Source of the DNA: Brugia malayi
Taxonomy: Eukaryota > Nematoda > Chromadorea > Rhabditida > Onchocercidae
Assembly (NCBI RefSeq): GCF_000002995.4
Contig: NW_025062476.1
Coordinates: 10,104,501 to 10,168,500, forward strand
DNA length: 64,000 bases
Direction: 5' to 3'
Shown here: piece after piece, positions 25,860 to 41,372 of the stretch
How the letters are laid out: the number at the start of each line of letters is the position of its first letter
How positions within the stretch are numbered: position 1 is the stretch's first letter
Program-made: the position numbers and the translations under genes
Notes under the pieces: generated by a model
Databases searched by the model: none
What the model saw: the letters and a program-made list of their open reading frames with translations, nothing else
What the model was told of the DNA's origin: nothing

Positions 25860-28546
25860 CCTTTATCCAACAAATTAGATATTGAAATTCCTTTGAAAAA
25901 AAAGATTCCTCCATCACATTTTACAAAAAAATGATTTAAAATTTAGAATTATAATAAAATGCTTTCAGAAAGATAAAAAGCACTAATTTTTATGATCGTA
26001 GTTTTATCAACATTAGCATATTATCGGGTCAGTCGAGAAGCATTCTTTTCTAATTTAAAAGGTTACCATTTTATCTGGGTCTTTTCTAGTTTACAGTTCA
26101 CGAAGACTCAACATGATTTAATAGTTCGCTAAAAAATGTTCCATCTAGCTATTGCTGCATGGGTCAGCAATCGAATCAATTATTTACAACTTGGCAAATG
26201 TAAAAATTACTACGACGAATCAATCAATAGCACAAATACTGATTGTTTCATTCGATATAATTTCAGATGACAATGTCGGCCACCTTTTGAAGCGAATGTA
26301 CATTGTCAGTTGTCAAAATTTTTCAAAAGATAGCAACGAGATGAATTTCTTATGCAGTAATTTCGAGCAAATAAAAAAAAGTGTACCGCAATTACAATAG
26401 GTTGCATATTTACAGGGATATTATGTAAAAGATAAGCCGATGATAACCGGATTAAATCGAATTGCCTTCCAAACATTTCAGTAATTTCCGTGGGAAATTA
26501 TCCTGCACTGTGACTTCAGAATTGTACTGCAGATAATTCCTAATTCTTATACAACATTTAATTTCACAACTAACTTTGGAATCTTTTTATTAACTTTAAT
26601 ATTACTTTTCTACTAAAATGAAAATATCATGAATATTTAACAATTGAATGGATCAGAGTGATCAAAACAAATCAGAAGGTCAGGAAACATCTTTCAAAAG
26701 AGTAATTCATAAGCTTCTACTTTATAAATTGCTTTGACTCCCAAACCATTCCGCAGTGATCATGATCATATAAAACTATTTTAACTAAATGACTCTTTTT
26801 CTTATTAATTCTATTTTTCTAATTTCGTTTGGTACCAATTGTCTTTTTTTGATAAAAATTAGAAAATATAGAATATGCAAATTTTCAAAATTTCGAAACT
26901 TTTTATTTAATGTATTCATTTTTGACGGATCGCACTATTTAATATAATTGTTGTTTTTTTTTATTTTTAATCATAATATTTAGTAATGCAAAGGGTAGAC
27001 TTTTCTTTAATTTTCTGATACGTTGTCTACTGGTACTTACTTAGTGCGTGATAACTTCATCCACTGTATGCTAACAGTAGTAAATAGGGGACATCGACCG
27101 TCACTTAAAATAATATAAATATGAAATGATGCCTTGAAAAATATCATGAAGTTTATATTATTGATAATTTCAATGAATTCTTGCTTGGAGTCCGAAGATA
27201 TGAGATTTCCTAAGATGAAGAAATGGGGATATGAACATTAGAGGGATCGATAGAGTATTTTGAAGTGTTGAATGATGGAATCGAAAGTTGTTGCACTTAA
27301 GAGCTAGGTTTTAGCAAGAGGAGCTAACTTTGCAAAAGAACCGGTAAAGTACGACTTTTAGGGTCGGGGTCACTGACGGCGGCAAAAACAGTAGGGTGAA
27401 GAATAGAGAGAGAATGAAATGATAGCACAGAGGAGATCGATCCCACCGAACAGTCGGGAATCATATAGAGTAAATCATTCCGTGACATCGACACAGAGTA
27501 GAGTAGATATGACCTTTCCCATGAGCGACACGTGTAGTTAGAAGGAAATACGTCTAATAATATTACTGGTGACATCCTAGACTCCACATAAGTGCCCTCT
27601 AGAAGTCGGCCGTGAAATTAGGTTAAGTTATTAGCGCAGATTATCCAATATTTTCTGGATATTGGTGACATACCAGCCCGTGATTCGATACACTTCAAAG
27701 GATACGCCCGACCGGAGAATCAAACATTTTCTCTAGGATATACCTGGCGACGGGAAAAGGAAACGATGACAACTATTAGGAAACTAACCTTTTCAAGCAA
27801 TACTAAATAATTATTCATCCTTCTGCGGTTTATTTGCCTAAATATTACAATCAATACAGTTAGACTTAGATATGATAGGGTAAGATGGATAAGAGACCGT
27901 GAGAAAATTAGACTGCAACATTGTTGAGGTGCCATGTTATTCCCCGATATACCTCAATATTTGCAACAAGGAATGGTGTTGAGACTATGGCCGGGATGTC
28001 TGGTGATATTTCCCGGTGGATAAGAGTTTAGGAGCTATTCTCAGAAGAGAATCACGCGAATTATAGTTGTTCGCAAGGTCGTTACCGCGATGTGTTGTCC
28101 TTAGGATATTCCTGATTTCTGTAGATGTTATTTACAGTCAAGTTACTTATTTATTTTCCAGATTTGTCGCTCTTTTCATTCTAAATCCCATATTCCAATC
28201 TTTTCGCTGAAAAAAGCAATTGAATTCTCCAAAACCTTTGAAAAATATTATTATCATAAAGGTCAACCCAAATACATCGTTGAGGAATACTAAAACGGGG
28301 CACTACTATACAATTCAAGAACTAAAGTTACGTTAGCCAGACGGAAGGGTAGAAACAGTGTTATGAATAGTAGTACAAGCTTTTCTTGAACGATCAACAT
28401 GATTGATACTGTTTCAGAGAAGTAGAAAATCAGCAAAATGTTGGCATTTTGGTATAATCCTTTCGATCTTATACATTCTGTTACTTTTCATTTTTTCTCG
28501 CATCAATGAAGTTTTATACTTTCAGACTTGGTTTACTGGTCACAAT
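25860..28546. other. Intergenic region with a GC-richer island
   Basis: The first part is AT-rich with one long but unsupported plus-strand frame (26152-26400, no ATG at its start). Bases about 27200-28130 are clearly richer in G and C than the rest, with overlapping open frames on the minus strand (27324-27587 and 27720-27935) that match no family I recognise. This island may be a decayed mobile element or an unrecognised noncoding transcript. Confidence 0.45.
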
Positions 28547-31500
28547 ATGGATGTTCCAAATGAAGAAAAGCGTATTGAGGAAGGTGAAGAAGATGATAAT
28601 TTGGAGGGAGACAATGATGAGAATCAAGAAAGTAATTTTGATGGTTGGCAAAGTGGACCAGAAGAAACACCTGAGGATGAAAGGAACACAGAAAATGAAG
28701 AATACAAACCGGTCCATATTTTATTTGAAGTCTTAGCTATAGTAAACTAGCAATTACATTGTTTAGATTTTTAAACTAACTAATTCATTTCACTGCACTT
28801 CGATTTTCTTAATATTAGGATTTATCAAAACTGTTAGATTATTCGATGCAGTATTTCTTGCAGGTTGATTGAAATAATAAATCTCTCAGAATTAATCTAT
28901 TCATTTAATCTTCATTGGCCAACACGTGACATGGTTGCTTTAGATATTTATGCTTAATTTATCTGATAATACTATTGTCACAGTCTCCATTGTCATTATC
29001 ACAGTCTCAATTGCAGTATCACTTTCACAAATATATCAGAAATTTCAACCGAATCGAATATTGATCAGTAAAAATAGAAAAAAGGAAAACATGTTTTTAA
29101 AGTATTTACTATTTTAATTCTCATCCAGGTTAACAATGGCTACGATTCACCGCTTTCGCCATTAATTATCAGAGAGAAGATTGAGAGTGTGTTGCATTTT
29201 TCTTCATTACCTCTGGTAGAAGATGGTACTCTAGAATGCCTGCTCTATCAGTCATGGTTTGGCTTGTCAAGAAATAAAATTTTTAATTTAATTATTGGAT
29301 AAATAAGATTTTTTTAAGTTGTTTTATTTTAATATTTTAATTCAATCATTATTTCAATTTTGAATTATTAATTCATTTAGTTCACTTTAGTTTAATCCAT
29401 CTTACTCCACTAATTCAATTAATTAGTTTACTTTGACTTATTCTACTGCACTCATGTTTTCATCAATCACACTTGTTTTCTTAAACTTGCAAGAGATATC
29501 TTTTTGGTAAAGTATTTTAATTTTTTTAAAGAAGTTTTCTTGACATTAATTAAAGTTCTTTTAGACTTTTATTACTATTTGATCATTCTACCGTCTAATG
29601 ACATTAGCAAAATTATGCTTTGTCGAGGAGTTCATTATATGAAACATCAGACTCTTTCTATAATCTAAATGCTAATGATACATCAGATGTGAAAATTATC
29701 ATAAAATTAGCATTAATTACTTATTGGACATTTTCAGAATTCCAATTATCTTCTACGGTTTATGAGGCTAGACAAGAATTCTTTTGTTTCAGGCGCACTA
29801 ATTATGATAGCTCCATGAGCCCTTCGTTACCTGCGGATTTCTTTTCAGTAGAACATATTCAGCGAAGAGAAAGGTTAGCTTATTTGTCACAAATTGTTGG
29901 GTTATCACGTCTGTCGTGAGTCATAGATGTAATAGTAGTATAAGTCAAATAGATTCTATTCCCTTTTTCAAATTCCAGGGCAACCTTCAATGGCTTGAAA
30001 TAGGGAATAACTCGACACTGCTTTTGTCTTATTATTTCAAAATGATTTTCAGGGAACTGTACAATCCAGGAACTCACATTTTGCAAAATTTGATAGACCT
30101 GGTAGAATCTGCAGTCCCATCGATTAAACCAAAATGGATGCCATTGGAGGGGGAAAATAAAATGCCAGACACTGACTCACTAGCATCAGTCGGTCAAATG
30201 GGGTTACAAGCCATGACACCACCGAATGATAATTTTGGAAATAATTTTAGTTCTCCACCATTCTCGCCTCCGCAATTTCCTAATTACTTATCAGTTGCTT
30301 CTGAACATTCCACCTCAAATCATTTGGCTCAGTTTAATCTGAATTCATCACTATCTGGCACACCACCCGTCACACCTACTTCACACTTACCGCCAGGCAA
30401 TCTACCATCAGATTTACAAAACCTTAAACCATCCTCATCGGTAATGAAGTTCTGTGATTCATAAATTCTTGTTAATTTCTGTCAAATATAAATTCATGTC
30501 GTAGACGGAATGGACCATCGTTTAATAAAGAATGATGTAACGTTTGAGGTGCTGAAATAATGAAGCAAACTCACTGAGTAAATGACCCGTACCATGTATT
30601 CAACTGCTAAGCTAAGCTGAAGATTCAGCTACTAAAAAAAAAAAAGAAAAGAAAGTGGAATTTTATTGTCAACGAAAGTTGCTGGAATCAGTAAATACAT
30701 AGACTGAAAAAGGTTCATTAAATTTATGGTGGCTTTCCAACTGTTAGCAGAATAAACTCATGCAATATTAATATTAAGCACACTCTGTTTCACTTTTTTT
30801 TTGATGAAAGCCACAATTGCATACTAGACATTCAAACCTGGATGTCTCAAATTTAAATATGGATTAGTCACAATTCAAAATCCAAACTTCATCTTTTTTG
30901 TTGTATTTGAATCGTTTTTTTAATTTGATTTGGTCTCGTGATTCAGATTTATTAAATAGTAAATGTAGGTAGCTCTTCAATGTATGCCTTTTCATTCCAA
31001 GAATTTCCAGCTAACCACCTCATTAGACTAACTTATCCCTTCGTTGTTTTCAGAGCGAATCATGTCGATATTGCATTGCCACTTATAAATTTCCTCAAGA
31101 TCATGATAAAAAAGAATGCCCAAAATTAGCGTGGATGAAGCCATGCAGAGTATGCCACGCAAGCGGACGTCTAAATCACACTTTTATGTGAGTAATCATT
31201 TTCCTTTTTATAGATAAGTTCATAGATAAATCTTTTTCTCTTTAAAAATTATTTAACGTTTCATTATATTATAAGATGTTAAGTGAAATAATTGTTCGTA
31301 AGGAGGCTTCTGCTATTTCAGAGAGTCGCCTATACTACGAGTAATTCGCTCGGTACCCCTCGCTTGGTGGTTTTACAACATCATATTAGAGTAAGTCCCC
31401 CCTTTTTTCATCTAGCATAATTTGGTCACCTAATGGGTATGCGACATCTCCCTCAGCCACAGGAATGCTCCTGTAGATAACACAATGTCATCGCCATCGG

Positions 31501-31955
31501 TTTACTCAAGATCATCGATGAGTATCTTCATTAGTTTGGCGCTATTGGCTAAGTGGATGAGCCGCAGCAATAAATATATTTCACTATTATTTAAAAATAA
31601 TTCTTTTTGTAAATATTCGACATTTTTGTCTTCCAATTTTATCTTCACTTCTAATTTTATTTATTGTATATTCTCAGAGATACTCTTATTAATTTGTCCG
31701 TTATCATTATCCTTGATTTTATCACAATCTTTAAATAGCTTCCCTTCAAAAAACGTCATTTTAATGTAGCATTATCATCAAACATTATTTTCTTCTCTTA
31801 ATTAGTCATTGGTTATAGACGTTTAAAATATGCAATATAGCATCATAATTGGTATTTTCAGGCATTGTCCGTTCAAGAAAAAAGTTGTTTTAAAATTGAA
31901 ATGTGGTGAACGCAACAATAATGACAAAGAAAATAAAGATAATAAGAATGATTAA
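28547..31955 (+). CDS. Nanos-type zinc-finger protein
   Basis: Model: 28547-28729, 29129-29215, 29608-29873, 30053-30440, 31054-31187 and 31862-31955, giving 383 aa. The last three exons are firm and carry the domain: C312-x2-C315-x9-H325-x4-C330, then CPKL, then C339-x2-C342-x7-H350-x4-C355 followed by P. The second knuckle matches the Nanos CCHC spacing exactly, including HASG and NHT. Nanos proteins bind Pumilio/FBF and repress mRNAs in the germline. Residues 180-308 are P/S/N-rich and disordered. The first three exons (acidic, D/E/N-rich) join in frame, but the 28729 donor (GTCTTA) is weak and 29608-29873 may contain a retained intron. A shorter product could start at ATG 29815 after a possible trans-splice acceptor at 29792. 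An in-frame 69 nt cassette exon lies at 31322-31390. Confidence 0.75.
31322..31390 (+). other. Candidate cassette exon of the nanos-type gene
   Basis: It is bounded by CTATTTCAG and GTAAGT, is 69 nt long, has no stop and keeps frame (phase 2 in, phase 2 out). It would add 23 residues (ESPILRVIRS through NIILE) between H350 and C355 of the second zinc knuckle. Skipping it restores the exact family spacing, so the skipped form is taken as the main product. Confidence 0.5.
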
Positions 31956-33195
31956 AAGAACTTACTGTTGCTGGCATTCATCTTCAAACCTTAAATCATA
32001 ATAGATATGTTTGTTTTGTACATATCTTTAAGTTCATTTCATTGTTGTCGTATGTTTCTTCTTCTACTTACTGCATTCTATTTCGTCATGTATTGAAATA
32101 ATTACTAAAATCAAGGATACACATTTCTTTGTCACTACTCATTGCTTCATCTGTTGTCTGAGTCCGATTATAAAAATATGGAAATCCATTTGTAGGCCCT
32201 AAACAGAAGTCCAAGCTTGAAAGTAAAAAATATTTCTAACACCAAACTCAATACATATCTAATATGAATATTTTCTCTTTTGTTTTCTGTTTTCAAGTGT
32301 AATATGCATAGTAATAACTAGTTGCCTTATAAAACTATTTAAAAAAGCATGAATTTAAAAAGAAAAGAAGAACAAAGGGATTATTTTCAGTTCGCTTTTT
32401 TTTGAATTGTCACCAAAACCCTTTCTTTCTGGGTTGACAATGGAATGCTGATATACTGATGTAATGAATGATATCATTTATCATTGGATGATTGTTAAGA
32501 ATTGATCACCTCATAATTCCGTTACATTAACTCATATATTCATGTTAGTTTTTTTAAAATTATATTTATTTCCTTCATATTATCAATCTTGCAAATATCC
32601 TCTTATCAACTGATTCGCATTATCAATAACTGTAATGCAGTGACATGCAACCGTTCACTCTTCTGATTCTCATGTTTATATTTCAGTAATAAATGCGCTT
32701 AATGAGTAATTATTAGTAAACTTCATTTTAGTAATTACTTCAAACACTACAGCAGCAATTGATATGTCCAATTGCAGCGTTTGAGGTAAATATTGTCATA
32801 GCAATTTACTCAACAAAGTTGAGATATTCAACCAAAAGATGCACTCAAGTTGGAATTCTCGAATATGTGCTGGAATCTCGTCGTAAGCTTAGGCTAATAC
32901 AACGCCCGTTCTCTCCTGCAATTGTGCTTCCAGTCTTCCATCAATTGATTTCACTGTGATTTAAGGTCTCGGAGTGATTCCTTGTGTACGGTGTATTATA
33001 TGGTGTTGAGATAGAATGGTTGTTGCAGGGAAACATGTTGGATGGTTTGTTCGGTTCGGGAGGTGAGAGGTTCACGGCTGGTGATACCTGAGGTGCAAGC
33101 GTACCCACGATTTGACTTAGTAACCATAGCTCGTAGTGTTATGAAAGTGTTTTTTACAGAGAAGAAAAGAGCCGTTCTAAAGACAAGAAGAAACA
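31956..33195. other. Intergenic region between nanos-type gene and rpt-3
   Basis: AT-rich 3' flank, then a GC-richer 170 bp (about 33010-33180) directly upstream of the proteasome gene start, probably promoter or 5'UTR. Open frames at 32759-32959 (plus) and 32996-33196 (minus) are not supported as genes. Confidence 0.55.
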
Positions 33196-35902
<2,707 letters not shown>

Positions 35903-37046
35903 TTGCTTCAGAGTGAACCGCAGTCAGACTCTCAGTTTCTTTGGGTCCATTTCCGGAAATATCGATGTGTACTAGCGTTTTAATATTATAGTATGTACAG
36001 CTTCTTTTTCTTTAATAAGAAATATAGTACGGAAGAAATTAAGCAGATTTAATCCGATTTAGAAGTTTTATTTTAGTTTAATTTCTTTTCCCTCTTTTTT
36101 CAATGGCAAAATCCGTTTTCAGTATTCATATTTCTGTTGTGCTGCTATCACTCAAAAAATTGTCTCCACTGTAAAATAATGCATTTACAATACATAAATG
36201 TAATTTTAATGAATAAATTTTCATTGAAGTGTTTCCGGAAATTCTGTCAATTCTCAGCGAAGCATTTGTGCACGCGTTGAAGAAATTTATCGATATATTT
36301 TTCTTAAATTGAAGTTTTCTCTCAAATTCGCTGTAAAAAGTAGTCCAGGGCCTCTTCATCAACATATAACACATTATTCGCCCATTTCAACTACGATGTT
36401 AAGGAAGATATGTCTGGTCAGTAGGGTCGTTTACCCACCTGTAATGGTTAAAATGGGAGGAACCTGTTTGTATTTTCTTGCACCTGCAAATTGGACTTCG
36501 CAAGTAAAAATGGTGTGAAGCGTAGGATGAGTTGAGCTGTAGGGTTTTTCTCTAATTTCTTTCTTTAAAATGATTTGAGTATGAATCTAATTTTATTGAG
36601 AATTAAGTGAACAGTTGTGCCGAAACATTCTAGTGAAGTCGATTAGTCGTTTGCATTTCAGTCTTTGATAGGGTTTTCCATATGCTTAGGAATTGTATTT
36701 GCAGTGACTAATTGAATCCCGGATGTTAGATTTTTGATCCTTTTATATTATAGACCGATTCAGTTGAAGTAGTTCTGCCTAAGTTGTCTATAGACAACAT
36801 TCGCTTGCTTCCGATACAAAAGGTAGAGTAATGCAGAGGATTCTTCTCTTGTTCCATAGAAGCGAAGAGATACAGCATAATATAAAGCAAGGGATATCTT
36901 CCAGTTCGAAGCAACTTTAATCAAGCTCATTACTGGTAACATTGAGACGTTTTTCGGTGAAAACTGTGCAATTGTTCAAAATTAAATGATCTTTTTTCCA
37001 GTTTCAAGCTTGGGCGCGATTCAGTGTTTGTGTGATTGTTTGGGCG
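35903..37046. other. Intergenic region between rpt-3 and the SUZ gene
   Basis: 3' flank of rpt-3 followed by unremarkable sequence. Short frames on both strands (36126-36518, 36726-36942) lack splice context and family resemblance. No tRNA-like cloverleaf was found. Confidence 0.6.
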
Positions 37047-40000
37047 ATGACAGATAGTCATAAGGGGGGTGCCAAGAACGAAAATGTAGCCGACAGCTGG
37101 GAAGAGGCTGGCGACGAGGTAAGTACGCCTTTGTGCATCGTCTAATATTTAATTTGTTTAAATCATAAGTTGGTTTTTATCAGTGTTTTTCACACTGAGT
37201 TCTTGGGACTAATTGGATCTATTTAAATATTTGTGCCTTCAACGTAGTAAACAATAAAACCAGTTTAAGCAGTCACAATGCACTTCTGATTTTTTAAAAT
37301 TATTTGGTATTTCGGTGCGTAGAAATCAGATGCATAGACCAGTTGCCCTTAAAATGATTCATATGCATGAAACACTAATGTATAACGTATAGTCTACATT
37401 ATGATAATTGAAAATTTAATATGCCGAATAACACTAACCTGAAAATATGAAGACTCATTAAACAACGAACATAAGATAATGTTAAGTGATTGGTAGTCGA
37501 GTTCAGTGAATATAAAATAAAGAGTCAGTATGAGCAAAATTCTCTTATTTATTAGATCAATGACTAATCTAGGCGCCTTTTTCGGCCTAATTCTGATGAG
37601 ATAGGGTAATCCATCCATTTGTATTAGTCTGTATAATCAGCGAAGCAATGACTAGGAGATCGAAACATCTGCTGAAATTGCTTGAAAAGAGAGATGAGTT
37701 GATCACTGCTCAAATGGATTTTATTAATTTTTGCAACGATCGGGGTAACGATTTGGATTCCATCCATATTATGGTGAACGATTATAAGGATAGACTTAAG
37801 GAAGAAAATTTGTACTTACGCCAAAGAATGTGGGAAGAGGGTTGGAGTTTTTATGATTTTTATATCGTTGATCCATATGGTAATTATTATCCGTTTCACT
37901 GGGGATTGGATCGGGAACCGGAACCATCTGAATTTTATTATTTTAACACGGTAATTTTTATGTAGGTTTATTTCTATTTCCTTTTTTTTGTAATTCATAA
38001 AAATTATATTTATTTTTCAAGTACAACTTGTGGCAAAAATAGCGGTAATGGTTAGGTATTGTTTACATGTAGTCGTAATGTAATCATAAATAAAAATTAC
38101 TCATTTCTGAAATCTCCTTTAATTCCACTGAGAAAATTCTAGAGACAGAGGTAATCCATCCACTTTTAATTTTACTAACTAGATTCAATAAGACAACCGT
38201 CTATATCTTACAACACGCTTAATTCAAATTTAAATCATTTACAGGAGAAGGGAAGATGGTTCAATAAACATGAAGGTGTAAATAAACAATTTCTAAGAGC
38301 GATAAGGAAAAGAGAGCATGAGATATTGAAAGCCAGGGCAACTGGAATGTCAACACTACAAGTATTTTGACTGGGGACTGTTTGCTGAATCAAACTTAAA
38401 TTTAGGAGGGTGATCACCCTGGAGGCTTTCGCTAAACCTAGTTTTAATAGCTCTAATACACTTTAGCAGTATCACTTTTAGTATACTGAGAGCCTGCGTA
38501 GGATGAAAATTTTATCATTTATTGCAGATTAATCAGTTTTTTAAAATCTAGTCATTCTAGATTTATTTTAATTCAACTAAGAGTTTTTTTTAAGGCCACA
38601 GAAAAATTTTTCGATGAACGTAAGAAAGAAATTGAGGCAAAAAAGCAAAAAGAAGAAGAGATGTGGAGAGCAAGAGAAGCAGCACAGCAAATACAGGAAC
38701 AGGGCTCGAAGTTAGCTTTTTAAGATTTAAAACCAAAAAATTTTAATGCAAATTAGTAGATTACCTCGTATTCCCTGTCTGCAATTTCCACCATTTGTTG
38801 TTTCTATTTTACTTTGATGACTAATCAAGTCATAGTAGATTATCTCGTACTTCCTGACGTTCATCTAGTTATAGTTTCGATAAACCAGCTTTTCAAATTC
38901 TGAAACGTCCACAAGGATGTGAGACGCAGTCGTCATCTTCGCAGCACGATATGTCAAAACTTGAGGAAAAAACAAAGACGATGACTCTTCAAGTAAAGAT
39001 TTTATGTTTCTTTGAATTTTCTTTTCTAATTCGGGGGAGCTAGAAGCATACGCATGCTGACCGACATGGGGAAATTTTTGTTCACATTTGTTAAAGACTG
39101 ATATAGTCGAAATAAGTCACGGATACTATGACGTTATTGTCGAACATCGTTTGGTAATCCCTGCTCGCTTTAAAAGTTCTAGTGTGTATATCTATGAGAC
39201 AGAACAGTGAAAACTTTTTTATAAGTCCACTCAGTGGGTATATCAGTTTTATACTTGCTGCTTAAAAATGAGAATCCACATAACTTACGTTTGATTAAAA
39301 TACTGCTGCAAAGGGTTATCTCTTTCAAAACAATATTGGCATGAACCTGAACAAAGGGAATCGGGGTAATGATTATGGGTCCTTATACGATGCGTAATTT
39401 GGTTCTTTATTTAAATTTTGATTTAGTGAATAAAGAAGTAATGCGACTTAAGAAAGACTGCTGACTAAATCTCTAAAAAATAAATCATTGTTCTTACCTT
39501 GCTTTATTATTCCGGACATGGTCATCATAAAAAAGGCTTGGGTTACTGTGATGGGAAAGAAGTAGAAATAAAAGTACTAATCTCATGGATGAAAAACCTG
39601 ACTTGCTTCTATCTCTTTAAAGTTAAACCAACAAGATTATTAATGACGTTTTAATATGTTTTCAGGAAAGGGAAGCAGCATATCTGCAAGCACGAGAAAG
39701 AATATTTGGGGGTGTTTATAGGGTCGAGGAGGATCAAGATTTAGCTTTTGATCAGTTGGTCCGCAGTGCAGGTAGTTGCGTCCCAGCAGGTGTGCCACTG
39801 CCCCATCCATCATACCATGCACCGAATCCGCGACCTAGATTACCAGTTATGATGAGGACACCAAGACCTCCACTGTACCAACAGCCACTTCCATTAGGTA
39901 AACTGATTTCTGTTTTTGTGGTTGCTTTAACAATATCCATTAAATTGAGTAATTAGAATGATGCTGCATGAGTCTGTTTCGAAAACTTGTGTGGGATTTA

Positions 40001-40864
40001 GGGTTTACTACACAGATTATAAAGGATGCATCAAACATGAACGCGAATGTGATTGGTACCCTAGTAATCTATAATTTCCAATTATTTTATCAACTTTGTC
40101 TTTATCAACTTCGTTTTTTTCCCAAAAATAATTACTGCAGTAATGTAATGCGTATAATCATGTGAGTAATGTAATGCGAGTAAAATCACATTTCCAGGTA
40201 TACCACCGTTTAGGATACCACCACCTCCACCAGGTGCCTATACACCATCATTACCTCCTATTTCGCAGCAAAGGTTTCCAGTAGCTGGAATGCAACATGC
40301 ACCGAACACTCAACTACAACGTCTTCCGTATTTCGATTCTAGAATTCCGCCTCCTGCAGCACCACCGCCTCCATATATTGGACAGAATCTAGGACAGAAT
40401 CTGATTGGTATGAATCCAGCATTCAGCGATCCTACAAGAAATAATCCTGTACCCTACGGGTAAGTTAATCTTTTCTTTTCAGAACATTGCCAAAAGAAAA
40501 AAATGAAAAATTCTAAAAGATGAGAAGGATCTGCAATGCGTTTAAAATTAATGAGGCTACGAAGAACATAAAGGACAACGGAGTTAATTCTGGTGTTGGT
40601 CAGTTGTGATTTTCCATACTTGTGTCACTATGGCACCAATAAAATATTTTTTTTTTTTGTGGAAAAAAGGGAGGAACTAGAAGCAAGTTAATTTTTATTT
40701 CTATTTTGCACGCATTTACTTCAGTTGTTAATGAACTGGGCTTAAATTTGGTTGGTCCTCATATGCATTTTCAATTATTTGATTTCAGACGCCCACCTAC
40801 TCAGCTGTTATCACAGAATCAGTTTACACTTTCGTTCAGCGATCAATCAAATCGATTTTACTGA
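37047..40864 (+). CDS. SUZ-domain protein, SZRD1-like
   Basis: Exons 37047-37118, 38595-38710, 38875-38992, 39666-39897, 40198-40459 and 40789-40864 give 291 aa in frame. The order of motifs matches SZRD1: SWEE (17-20) near the N-terminus, a charged helix (KKEIEAKKQKEEE), FQILKRP (69-75), then the SUZ box EREAAYLQARERIFG (103-117). The C-terminal 170 residues are P/Q-rich (PPPPPGAY, APPPPPYIGQN) and disordered, longer than in vertebrate SZRD1. SUZ domains bind RNA, so a role in RNA handling is likely but not shown. The exon 2 donor (GAA|GTTAGC) and exon 3 acceptor (TTATAG) are modest; an acceptor 6 nt upstream (TCTAG) is also in frame and would add two residues. The large first intron holds 37648-38370. 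Confidence 0.8.
37648..38370 (+). CDS. Nested gene or alternative N-terminal exons within the SUZ gene
   Basis: A strong acceptor (TATAATCAG at 37640) is followed 7 nt later by ATG and an uninterrupted 101-codon exon (37648-37950) that joins in phase 0 to 38245. Read through to the TGA at 38368-38370, this gives 142 aa, beginning MTRRSKHLLKLLEKRDEL, with an aromatic middle (FYDFYIVDPYGNYYPFHW) and a basic end. Alternatively the second exon stops at a donor (CAA|GTATTT, 38361) that is phase-compatible with the SUZ-gene exon at 38595, making these an alternative 140-residue N-terminus of the SUZ protein. The family is not recognised. The acceptor placement is typical of SL trans-splicing, so the transcript probably starts here either way. 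Confidence 0.6.
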
Positions 40865-41341
40865 TTTTTTCCTCGGAGTCGTATATTTGTTCAGTTATCC
40901 TTATATTCCAATTTTATTTGTTGAATCTTTAATCGATATTTTCTAGCCTTTAAAAAATCTTCATAACCATAAGGATAAGAAACAGTGTTACAGACTACTG
41001 TTGTTTAACTGTTCTTTAAATGCTATAAAATTTTATTCAAAGGTAATCCTTCGAACGCGTGGGTCTAGAAATATTGTTACTTATGGAAAAGAAATGTTCT
41101 TTACCAATTTCGGGATGGGGAACATTGAGTTCAGCCAAAAAAAAAAAAAGAAAACCTCATATCTCTACTTCAACTTTTCCGTCATTTGCATGATAGGATT
41201 GGGATACTTTGCAGAAATATAATTAATATAAATCGTTTGCCTTGTGTTTGTGTAGTCAGGGCATTATCATTGACGAGCCATAATTGTATTAAATTTTCCC
41301 TTTTCAAAAGAGATAGTATTTGCATTACTTCTATTCTTGTA

Positions 41342-41372
<31 letters not shown>

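Noticed and set aside
26152..26400. 82-codon plus-strand frame
   Set aside because: Begins at TTG in AT-rich DNA, with no ATG start, splice-site support or recognisable motif.
28403..28526. Extension of the acidic nanos-gene exon to the left, with a hydrophobic stretch
   Set aside because: The hydrophobic part matches T-rich intron sequence ending in a strong acceptor (ACTTTCAG at 28525), so the exon is taken to begin after it.
36720..36960. Possible structured RNA or tRNA between rpt-3 and the SUZ gene
   Set aside because: A small self-complementary stretch (TTGTCTATAGACAA) is present, but no cloverleaf, B-box or recognised RNA family could be traced.
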